A program made the position numbers and the translations under genes. A stretch of 64,000 nt of DNA from Anseranas semipalmata (Eukaryota > Chordata > Aves > Anseriformes > Anseranatidae). The notes under the pieces were generated by a model. The model worked only from the letters and a program-made list of their open reading frames with translations. It was not told the origin of the DNA and made no database searches. Positions 1 to 11,600 of this stretch are shown here, in pieces (the first letter of the stretch is position 1; each line of letters opens with the position of its first letter). The stretch is from NCBI GenBank assembly GCA_013399115.1, contig VXAA01006068.1, positions 841,993 to 905,992 on the forward strand. The letters run 5' to 3'.

Positions 1-3000
1 ATATCACAGAGACCAGAGAGAGAGATATTCTTTTCCATGCTCACAATGGAGCTGAGATCTCCAGCAATGCAGGTAAAGAGCAAAACAGAAGGTTGCTCTT
101 TAAACTTTGTACCCTAGTTGGCCATATAAAATGTCTCTTGAAGATTGCTGCTTGCTTAAACTTCCTTTTTTTTTTTTTTTCTGAGGTAGAACTGTAGGAG
201 GAAAATAGAAAAATCCAAGCTGAGTTAATGCTTCGCATTTAGTCACAGAAATGGTGTGTTTGGATAGTCATGCAATGGCTAAATTACATGGGTGTTCCTA
301 TGGCCCGGATATCTGTCTCCAGCTCAACCCCACGGCTGAGGAGGCAGGTAAGTGCTGTGGGTGCCCAGTCAGACAGACGTTACCTGAACTCAAAGTCTGT
401 GCAGAGAAGCTGAATTTTGTTTTAGGAAAGCAAGAAGAAAGGCCCTGCAAGAGCTGAACAACTGAGAAGATGCTCACAGCCTCAAGAGTCTAAAAATATT
501 GAGGGTTTTAGACATCAACGTCTTCAAACCTCTTTCTTTGCTGGACAAACACGTACCAGCTGCTTGATCTTTCCTGGGGGACCCATGGATTCAGCTGTGA
601 GACTGTCACTGAATCATCCATGATAAAGTATGGGCAGATTCCCTGTGTTAGCTCTCAAGTAGGACCTGCTGAGGTCCCCTCCACCCAGAACTGTCCTACG
701 GGTCTCTGAGGAGGAAGTAAAGCAGCAATTTGCTCTCAAAACAGAATTGGGAGTCATGCAGTATGCTCTGTTGAAGCTTGTCATTGGATAATTTTCAATA
801 AAACAACAAATTCATGGTCTTCACCCAGCAGCTGTTAAACTTGTTATTTGTTCCTTCCATTAAACTATAACTTTCCTGTGTCTTGTTATGGAGCTCATAG
901 TATACCGCTGTGCACTGTTACTCTGCCCTGAACTGCCACCAGTGGATTTAGAAGCATCAGGATGGAGATTTCTCCTTCCTGTCACAACGTCCAACACACA
1001 CCTGACAGCCACTGTCACTGCCGCAGAGCTGCGGTGGTGCTGGCAGGCTATGTCCTGCAACCCAGCTCAGGAACTTCCTCGCTCTGCTCCTGGCGAGACA
1101 CAGCAGGGCACCTGCCTTCAGCCCCCCAGTCTTCTCCCACTGCCTGCATGTCCCTTGAAGCCCATTTAAAGCAGATTAGCATGGCTTTCGTGGCCGCCCT
1201 GAGGACACATGAAGAGGCTGGTGGCCCAGCAATCACCCTTGGTCTCCAAGCGAGGAGCCCCAGTCCTGGCACAGCCCGGCTGCAGGCCAGGGGCACTGGT
1301 CCATTTCTGTGCGTGGGCCACCCCTGTGTGCTGGCAGCAAGCCACGGGGGTGCATAGAGAAAGTCTGCATCCTCCAGAGACCCAGCACAGAGCTTCATTA
1401 CAAGGCTTTCCTAACTCGCTGGCTTGGAAGGAGCTGCATAAAAGCTCCAAGTCGACTAAGCATCTAAATCTTGTGCAGAAACAAGCATGGCGGGGGCCAG
1501 AGGGGTCACTCAGGTCTGGAAATGGTATTGAAGGCAACAGAAAAAAACACATGAGAAGGGTGTGGAGCACTTTGCTCCAGGCACAGCTCTCTTGCTTGCA
1601 ATGGCCAAGCTGGTTCTTGGCCACCCCACTGTGCCAACAGGGACACCCTGGAGGGCATGTGACGGGTAGTGCCTGCAAAAATCCCTGTGCAGTGATTTTG
1701 TGCATCTGCTTGTGTGGGCAGGAGACAGGCACCATGCCCCCAAGGAGCAGAGGGCAGCCTGGCCCCACCAGCTGTGGGGCCTCTGTGGCTGGGAGCTCCT
1801 GAAATGCTGCTTCCCAGAGGAGACCCATGCAAACAACCAGGAGAGCTGAGGGATGCTGCTGAGCACTGCCTTACAGGCATGGGTCACCCTCCTCCCTTCC
1901 AACCCCTCTCCTTCCCCTGGGAGTGACAATGACCTCACTGAGAGTCCTCTCAGTGTGACAGAAAATACAATTGAAAAATAGAGCCTTTTCTGTCTCCTTC
2001 ACCTTCCCACATATCTTGTACATAAAAGCCAAATCATTACCCTAGAGACTAATAATATGGTAATTGTAACATTTGCGATCCGGGAATTTCAGGATGTTTA
2101 CTGAAGAAGTTATTATTTCACTCTGAAATTGCTACCATGCATTCTTTAAGATTCCCTAGAGAGCAGAGCACAAGCTTGAAGAACACAAAGCAGGGGATTT
2201 TTTGTCCTGGCATGTGACATGTCTAGTTAGGAGACGCCCACCGGCTCCCCTTTACCTTGTTTTCTCTGCTCTAGCTCCATTTCCAGAGAGGCAGGGGTGG
2301 AAAGTGAGCTGCCAGCACTCATCAGCTGGGGAGTGAGAACTCTCTCATTTTATTTTCAGCTGCTGGCCACCTGCTAAGCCACAGAAATGCTGCCTTCAAA
2401 CACCAGCGAAAGACTTTGAAAAGAAACGGGGATGACTCTCACCTCCGTCGTGCTGCTGCAGCAACTTCCCTGAAATAAGTGCTTTCATCACAGAGATCAC
2501 AGCTCTGCCTAGGTGGATGGGTCGCTTGTCTTTTCTGGGCTTGATTGCCAATGTGGAAGTTCAAAAACCCGTTTGCTGGTTGATCCATGGCACCAGGGCT
2601 GTAGGGGAAGCCCACCAGGTGGGGAAGGCATGCAGAGGAACCTGGGGCTGCATGGCTCCTGCTGCAGGACATGGAGGGCCACCAGCAGCCTCCCACCTGA
2701 ACCTCTGCTTGGAAAAGGGAGACCAGCAGAGCCCACCGCCCTGGGCGGTGTCCCAAAATGACTGCCTGGGTGAGGCTTCTTCTCCCTTCCATCACCAAAA
2801 TTCAACTCAGCAGCACTTTCCACGGTTTTGTTCTTATTTCAGGAAGACAAGCACAGGATATGGAGCCTTTAAAAAGACAGAAAAGGCAAAATGCTGGTTT
2901 CCTTACACACAGAGCTTGGTTCTGAGGCAGCAGTCTTCTGTGCAAGGGCCCAGTTAATGCATCACCTGGCATTTGGTGACCATGAGGAACATGTCGCCTG

Positions 3001-5506
3001 CCACTTTTTTCCAGGCAGCCCTCACTGGGTAAGAATTACTTGCACAGTCCTGAACCAGCTATTTGCCCATGTATCCTCAGTTCTTTGGAAAACACTGGGC
3101 ACCTGGAAAGCAAGTAGTTATGTTCTGTGTAACAGGAGTAAAGTTTTTTTCACATCTGTGCTCTCATATGCAGATACATGGGTTTTCATTAGTGAAAACC
3201 AGACTGGCCCAGAATCAGCAGGCAATTCCTCTGGTAAATACAGGCTTGACGCCTTTGAAGTTCACTCTACACCTCTAAAGTCTGGCGGAGGTAAAGCCCC
3301 CAAACATTCCCATCTGTGCTCTGCCTACTTCATTTTCTCCATCCACAATGTCCAAACACACTTACAGTCATGTAGTGAAGACTGTATAGCTGTCGTGGCT
3401 TAGAGGAGAGTAAGCTTGGACAAATTTCCTTCTAACCACTGCAACCCTTTAATGCCCTCCTGCTTTCAATACTGAAGCAGAGCAGGAACAATACACCCAC
3501 CTCTCGGTGTAGCAGCCCCTCTGAGTAGGTTTTGAAACCTTTGGCCACTTTCACCCAAGACCTCCAAAACATGAGACACCCACAAGTTTTGTAAAAATCA
3601 GTGTCAGAGCAGAGAAGAGAGACACAAATCACACCAATGTCCATCACCCCATCCTCTGGCAAGGCACAGCCTGCTGCCAGACAGCGTCCCTAGCTCTGTC
3701 ACAGCATGTCCACTGCTCGCCCAGCAAGCACAGGGTCCTAGGGTAGATGTGGCAGAAGGGGGCATTAGGACACAAAACCACAGGAAACCAAGTTGCAATA
3801 CCGTTTCTTATGCAACACGCCCTAGTCACCTCTCTCTCTCCCTTTAGGCGCATATATACATAAATACATTTATAAGTATAAAGTTTTTGCACTCACCACC
3901 TATAGTGTAAATATGGGTTTATAAAAGGACACCAGAGCTTCCCATCACCAGCTACAGGTTTCTGGAGCGGGATGAGAGCATCCGAAATGTAGGTGTGGCA
4001 TCTAAGCTTGAGAACATTTTTCTCTCTTCATATAGACTAAGAAACACTAGTACAGTAGAAATTAAAATAATCCCTGGTGTTTTCCTTCATTCTCGTCCTT
4101 GAGGGCTGCATCCCAGTGCCACACACTGGATCGACCCCGCTGTCTAAGGAAGTCCTGAGCAAGCCACGCAGCACCTGAACCTGGTGGCCTTCCCACCAAA
4201 CCAGCATCTGCCTCCTCCCTGTCACTGGCAATGAGAAGACCCTGGTAGCCCCAAACTATCCAGAATGAAGAAGAAGTTGGACCAGCTCAAAAGAACCATG
4301 AGGGCTCTTTCTATGTATGCAAATGAAGCAAAAAATGACTGCTGATTTAGATTATTAAGGGGAAAAAATAGCTGCTTTAATCATGTTAACAGAGCAGACT
4401 AAGCTCTTCCTCATGTCTCCTCCCCTCACAAGCTCTCTGACTCATGCAAATCAAGGCGATGACAAGGGGGAAAGGGCTGGAAACTCCGTCTGGCTCCCTC
4501 AGCCGAATGCCAAATGAAACGCAAGGAGAAAACTGCTCTATCAATCAGCCACCTTGGATTTTTGGATGATTATGTCATAGATGGTGTTCCCATGGTGTGA
4601 GAATGGGCCACACAATAAGAATCCAAGTATATAGATACAGCTGGCCCTCCCCCATGAAAAAATCCAAAAGGCATAGCAATAGGGAAGTACCCCTGCTGCA
4701 GTAATGTGTGGTGTGGCCCAGGTGCCAATAGGAAGTTTCCTTGTTTACAGCATTCAGTGGTTCTTGATAAGTTCCTAGCAGTCTTCTGCCTAACAGCATT
4801 TCTAATTTTCTTTCTTTTTTTCAAAATACTTCTCAGTTAGAATTATAGACCAAATGTATATATAATAATATGATTATGCCAATGAAAGGAAGGTTTGGAA
4901 AGCACCTAAAGATGACCACAAGATCAGCATCTGGCTCTTAGGCATATCTAGATTACTCCTGGCAAATCTAGATTACCATTTGTCTAACTTGTTTTTACCA
5001 GCTTCTGACAGGGGACATTCCCCAGCCTCCCCGAATAATCCATTCAAGTGCTTAATTCCTCTTATAGTAGGAAAGGATTTTCCTACCACGGAATTTTCAT
5101 CTTCTGCAAACAGTGCTCTATTCCCAGCAGATACAACGAACAAGCAGTCGCCATTCCCATCACAAGAAGTCTGCTGCTATCCCTTTGTTTAAAATAATTT
5201 GTGCTAAGTAGCTGAGCACAGCTGTGTGGGAGAGGGCTTCAGCAAAAAATGTATTTCAATCTTTTTATGCCCTCTGTTATTTTCTTTTTGATAATAGGCT
5301 GTGCTCTCCTTAGTCTTCCTCTTACTGCTAATGTATTCATAGGATTTTTCCTGCTGTTTGTCCCCACCTGCCTCACCACACCAGCTGTCACTTTGTATGA
5401 GCAGAATGTGGCCAAGCTTTGGCCAAGCAACCTAATATTTACACCCAGTACCGATGGACCTCGTTCCAAAGCACTGACCCACGTGCCATAAGCACTTTCT
5501 ACTAAC
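1..5506. other. non-coding sequence 3' of the last visible GH31 exon
   Basis: I see no exon here. The next expected GH31 exon (encoding the Gly-Arg-Pro ... Tyr-Trp ... Gly-Phe-Gln/His-Leu stretch at the start of the catalytic barrel) was looked for on the minus strand and not found. The open frames present show no family resemblance or codon pattern. The region is therefore either a long intron of the GH31 gene or lies beyond a truncated gene. A cluster of octamer and AP-1-like motifs is listed separately. Confidence 0.6.
4317..4451. promoter_or_regulatory. candidate enhancer: two octamers and an AP-1 site
   Basis: Two perfect octamer motifs ATGCAAAT lie at 4317-4324 and 4444-4451. A consensus AP-1 site TGACTCA at 4438-4444 shares its last A with the second octamer. 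A GTTAAC half-site typical of HNF1 lies between them, near 4385. This is motif matching only; conservation in other birds would be the real test. Confidence 0.25.
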
Positions 5507-5619
5507 CTCTGTGTACTGCTGAACGACATTTTCAGGAGTTGGCCCAAGGAAGACATAGAAGTCAAGGATCCCTCCAATAGTGCGGAAAGTTAAGGATGGG
5601 TTTGGACTCAGAGAAACAT
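5507..5619 (-). CDS. GH31 gene exon 7 (beta-sandwich end)
   Basis: Acceptor TTTCAG and donor GTTAGT bound 113 nt encoding about residues 265-302. The exon begins with two bases that complete a split Asp codon (NSNAQ-D) and ends in phase 0. The key stretch [20 protein letters not shown] is a strongly conserved GH31 signature just before the catalytic barrel. The next family segment (Leu-Ile-Gly-Arg-Pro...) should start the following exon but was not found downstream. Confidence 0.9.
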
Positions 5620-8600
5620 CTGAAAGGCAAAAAACAGATTCTCAGGATGAACTAACTCTGCACGAGTCTTATGCATGCTGGGCCCCTCCATGCCTTAATG
5701 TGTCCCTAGGCAGAGGTAGATACACATGCAAGTCACCACCTGACGCCTTGCCGTATGATCAGATGAGCACACAGGACCTGGACATAGGCTACCAGTTGTC
5801 CAGTCCTTCTGTAATCTGCATCTTCTGATTGGCATGGTGCAGCAATAAATCACAGAAACCCACGCGGAGTAGATTGCCCAGAGTCATTTGTCTCAGTTTC
5901 ATTTATATACAAAGGAACCACAAGCTTGTGTTTAGGGTTCCTCTATGCTATTTTAATCTTCTTATTGGAAGTCATTGCCTGCCAGGGGAAACTGATTTTA
6001 TAGACTGAGTGAAGATTCCCCTTATCTGAAATTATACTATTGGATTAACACAGTAAGGTGGCCATGGCAACGCACAAAACTACTCTCCGCAGACAGAATA
6101 TAGGACTAACCTAAATTGATTTGATTCAGTTATGCCAATCCCAGAGGAAATTTCTTCCACCTTCTCCTTTCCCTGTATGTCCACCTATTTTTTAAAAAAT
6201 TAATCATATATTTTCCCTGAAAATACCTTCCCATGTTTAATAGTCATTCTAATAAAATCTCTTTGAAAACTTTATAGCAATTACTGGAAACTCAGTTATG
6301 CAATAGTCAGTTACATTTCTACTGCACTGAAAAAGCAATCACTAAAACAGCTTTTTTTTTTAATATTTACTAATTTACTGCCTTTCTATATGCAATCAGT
6401 ATAGGGAATTTGTATGTTTTCCTACCTTGTGCATTAGAGTTCAGAAGGAGAACACCATGGGCATTGAAGTCATCCTCTACGCACAGATAGAAAGGGTGAA
6501 CTCCATAGAGATTGGCAAGTGGCTGAAACATAAACAGCACATTAGGTATGGGTTGATTTTGCCATTTTTTCATAGTTTTTGTCAGCTAGGTACACATGCA
6601 AAGACAATGAAATAAGTTCATTCGTAGTTAGAGACTTGTTTTGAAAGGTTGGAGACTTTTTCATCTAAACTGGTGTGAAGTCAAATTGATAGAACAGGAA
6701 CTGTTTTTTCTGCTTCAACACAGTGCTTCTTATTAGCCTCTCTTAACCAAACCTTCCATATTCTGCCAAACCCTCCAAAATGGCAAGGGTAAGACATAAT
6801 TTGCTAGTTAAAAAGACTCATCAACCACTGGCCCCAGTTTTGCCAAACATTTAATAAATCCTGCTGAAGCCCAAGCTCATTTGGATGGACAGGGATCAAT
6901 CTGAGTGTGAGATTAAATGCTTTCCTGACCCAGGACTTCGATAGACAAAACATTCATTTTCTGACAACTACAGCAGCATGAGAAAGGCTGTAATGAGAAG
7001 TATCAAAATCACCTCATGGCTTATGGTTTTGTTATTTAATTAAAACTTACGACACCCGCAAAACACACAGCATCGTCTTTGCCACCAATTCCCATCAGCT
7101 GTGTTACCATACCGAGAGAGGTGCTCCCTTGGCAAAGCTCTGCCTCGCCACTGCCTCTCTGAGACACAACTTCAGGACAAAGCACTTCCTGAAGTGAATT
7201 ACCGTTGGTGCCTGATCCCTGCTGAACATGCCGTAGGTAACGAAGTCCATGCTGTGTTTGAAGGACGCATGCTCATGTTCACCAAACCCGTACACTGAGG
7301 TGGATGGCAGAGCTGTTGTAATCTGAAGGTACTGGTTGGAGAAAAAGAGATCAGCCAGGGGACTGTCCCACCTGTGACAAATAGAGGGAGACATAATTAG
7401 TTTGCTCATCTTTGGTATGCATCATTTTAAGCTCACGTCCAGCTATTTGTACTTTTCCTGTATTTTGGAGAGTAACAATATAAAAAATGTTGAGCTCTAT
7501 GTAAGCTTCTAACATACTTAACCTAACACATATTAAATTCATCTTGCAATGGCTGCAAACATCTCATCTACTTACACAATAAAATGCAACAGTATAATTT
7601 TGAAAAGAACAAAATAAGAGAAGACACAATCTAGAATCGTATTACCAAAATAAGTCATCACTTGTGCTATTTCTATGACAACCAACAGGGCAGGCTAAAA
7701 ATTGTTATTACGCAGTGGGGTTCAGAATGCTTAATGAGAACAACAGATATTTGGTTGCTATCAGTTTTCACTTTTTAATGCTTTGCTGGATCAGGACCCA
7801 AATACTCTTGTTACCCCGACTTCATGCAGGCACCTAGCACAGCAGAGTGACAGCTTCCTCCAGACTGCTCGAATGAGATGTTTATATTGTGATGGCTCTT
7901 CTCTCGCCTCTCTCACCAGCTTAATGCCTTTATTTCTATTGAATCATCTGTGGACACAGGCTCACATTTTAATTAGGTGTTACATTCTGTTTCCTATCTC
8001 TAGTGCTATAATGAGCTGCAAACTAGATGGGGGAGAACATAGTCAAGCTGTGGAGAAGTGTTTCATTAATGGTACTGCGTATGCCATGAGTACCACATTT
8101 AGATAGCACCCTCTCGAGCCTTGTTTAACCATGAATTTGTTACAGCTAATTAAAATAAATGAGCCGAAGCCATAGAGCATAGAAGTGGCATAACTCTCCT
8201 TTTAATGGTCTTTTGTCAATGATTTTGACAAAATTAAATGGTTGATCAAATTAACCGGTAAATCGGAGCAGCGGAGGACATACTGTGCCATGCCGTCGGG
8301 GGACCAGCACTGCCCCTGGCTGCCACCCACACCCCAGCTGCTGGCCGGCAGGGCTGGAAGGAAGGGCTGGAAGGGCTGGAAAACAGGTAATGAGAGCTGG
8401 AAGCCCCCCCCAGCCCCAGCAGCCCTGCTCTCCCTCTGGGACCTGCTCATGGGGCTACCCAGATGTGGTCCAAGGCACCCTCCTGCCTCTGCATGCAAGA
8501 AGCAGGAAAACAATCCATCCCTGAAGTGTCCTAGACAAGCCCTAAGTCACGCACATGAGCTGAAGGGTGTATGCATTTTTAAAAAGTCTATTTGGCCTTT

Positions 8601-11600
8601 TTTGACAAGCAGGAAAAGTAATAATTTGTGTTTGAGTCCTGGTTTGGTTGTTTGGCAGCAGCAAGTCTCCCTCCTAGCATCTCCTCCACCTACACGCAGT
8701 ACTGAATAAGGTTGTTTTCTTATAGGGAGGCTAATGCACCCAAAATATCCCTGAGAATCAGGCCCAGTGCTTGGCAAACAGAGGTCTTTCTGCAAGAGGC
8801 TGCTGCACTCCGGAGCTGCATGCCTGTCCGAAGGAGCTCCATCACATAGCTCTGCTCTGTGTCACTGCTCTGAGCAGACCACGTGGCTACACAAAAAGCA
8901 AAGGATGCCAGAGGGGAAGCGCTTTGGGAAGAGCTTAAATATCTGTCCTAACTCATTGAGCACTCTCCATGATGTCTGTTCAGAGGACGTGAGGCTTTGT
9001 ACATCCCTGGCACCCGTGTTACAGCACTGACATTTCCCATCATGAGCACAATTAGTGTTACCATGGCATTAAAAATGCTCCTTCCACTTGGCCAGTCCCT
9101 CCTGCCCAGGAGGGGCACTGGGGTACTGCAAACCACAGCCTTGGGAACAGACCGTCTGCCCATCGAGTCTTGAAATGGCACGGAGGAACCCTTTTATACC
9201 GGGTGCATTGGCACTGTCAGCTCCTGCATGGGATTCCCAGAACAGTGCCCCTCTCTGCAGCCCCCATCTCAGCCGTGCCGTGCTGCCAGCCATTGCTCTC
9301 CATCAGTGTGGTCCTTGTATAGACCACAGCTTGATGGAGCAGCCACAAGCTAAATACAGCATTAACGATGACATTAAAAAAAAAAAAAAAACAGGTAATG
9401 GTTCTCTCTTTTTTTCTGGACATCACTATGTCTCCTCCATCTGGCACTGAGTGTGGACAGGTTTTCCCCTGGCACCTCCTTCTGCCTCCAGTCCCAAGCT
9501 GCTGCCCTCGGGCTCTGCAGTGCACTGTGGTAGGCTATTCAGCTACTTTCTTGCAGTGTTTGCTTGTGTGTTGTTGGCAAAGAATGATTGTTTAAGTGAA
9601 AAACCAATGTCTGTCATTCCTCAAACACTTGGAGACAATAAAAGGAAATGTTATATTTCTCCCACCTCCCTGCCTGCTGGCTTAAAGCAGATAGCAGGAA
9701 CACAACAGGGAGCATAAAATGACACCATGTGTGGAGGAATTTGCATGGTTCTCCTCCAGCAGTCTTGCAAACCATAACAGTACTGCGATGGACAATAGAA
9801 AGGCTCCTAAAATCTAAAAAAAAACTCTAAAAGCACAGCTGAGAGGTTGTTCACTGTCAAAAATTTAGCTCCCGCCAGCAGGTAAAGGTGGCAAAGCCCG
9901 TGTAGACGAAAACCCTTTCCTTCGCATGAGAGGCGATAGCTGCACTCAGGCTCCCTGCGGGAGATCCAAGCCCTGCAGTGCCTCCGTGGTGGGAACCATC
10001 CTGCCTGCAGAAATATCAGCGGGGTGCCTGACACCTCTTCCTGCCCCACTGCCTGCTTGCTGCTGACCTGTCCTGTAAGCCTGGCTGATAGCAGCCAGTG
10101 TTTTCCTCCAAACACTGTGCACTATACTTAAGAGTAAACCTCTCTCTTTTTTAACCTCACATCAGGAAAAAAGAATGATTTAGGACTGGACAGGTCTGTG
10201 TAAAAATTAACATTTCTGGCTGGCACAAGTGCCACACCCAGCAGTCATCCCTCAGGCCACCAGGCCGAAGGGTAACAGCGGTAGAGCAGGGAGGGAGTCG
10301 TAAGAAGGCTGGGCAGGCAGATAGGTAAAAAACCCTGCCCGCGTTGAAGGTGTCGTTGATGACTAACGTTTTCATGATGTTTGAGGAGCATGACTAAAAG
10401 ACAACGGTTTTCAGAAGTGCAATCATCAGTCTTTTGTGATACGAACTGCAGAAGATGATTTGCCTGGCTGACGGACTTTGCCGTGCTCATGCTTACTGGA
10501 GGTGGGGGATGGCGGCACGCACAGCGGCTCAGAGCACTGACTGTCGCTGCCGCGAGCGAGCTGGCACACACTGAGAGGTCACATAAAACTCCCAGAACGA
10601 GGATACTTGGGACAAAAACATGATACTTCATTAGGACATGCATAATGAATTATTCGGACGTTCAAAATCATTTTAGGTTGGGACAGTTGTTTTTTTTTTT
10701 TTTCTATTTTTTGCAATGAACCCAAGAGAAAAGAGCTCACTGCTTCAAGGTGTGAACACCCCTCTCCTGCTCACTGGCTTGGAGAAAATGCCCTCTCTAA
10801 CATCTGCTTTTCTTGGCCTCCAAACCCTTTGGAAGCCACAGCCTTGTGAAAGGGAGAACACCATGTATTTTATCTGTGTGCATATTCAGGTGGAAACTTC
10901 ACATGTCTATCAGAAAAGCAGGTCTAAGCCTCCCAGCAGAGCTTTGGCACACCTTTTCAGAGGGCACGGGCTATCACTGCATGCTCAGCCTATAAAGCCA
11001 GGAAGGCACCTCAGTGACTGAGAAGCACAGGCCCTGTGTTCAGACAATGCTTGGATATACCTGGCCCTGACTCACCCCACTTGAGCTGGGCAGCACCAGC
11101 TCACGAGCCCAAGCCTCCCCTATTTTCCATTGCCCTCAGATTTCTGAAAAATGTTTCCACTGTCTCACAACAGCCAGCCTGCTTATTAACTGCAAGTCTT
11201 GGGGAAACCCCAGGCACTGCTGGCCTGCAGAAGGCATGCCAAGAAGAAAATTTTGTATGCTTATCTTACTTTTAAGGTGATCTAATAAATAGGTGGAGAA
11301 GGTCCATGCCAGCAACAGATTTTGCACAAACATGACATCTTTTAAAAATGAATTTCAGGGTATATTTATAGTTATTGACATAGTTTTGCTCTACTTCTAC
11401 TGAATTCACCATCATGGTATCAGAGCATCTCGTGTAAGTAGCTGGATATATAATGCTTCATTTTCGCTCTAAAAAACACTTGAATAAGTGATACAGCTAC
11501 AATACATCTCAACTACGTAACATAAATCTTAATGATTAGAAGACTAAAATAATGGCTCTTGCAAACCAGGAGCAAATCCAAGCTACCCATGATCCACACG

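Noticed and set aside
1166..1828. 220-codon minus-strand open frame, with overlapping frames on both strands
   Set aside because: Several long frames overlap here because the stretch is GC-rich and poor in stops. None resembles a protein family.
2439..2957. overlapping frames of 104-146 codons
   Set aside because: Same composition effect; no conserved motif and no partner exon.
3811..3900. possible alternative GH31 exon in the 3' region
   Set aside because: No splice-bounded frame matches the expected barrel start (Gly-Arg-Pro ... Tyr-Trp ... Gly-Phe).
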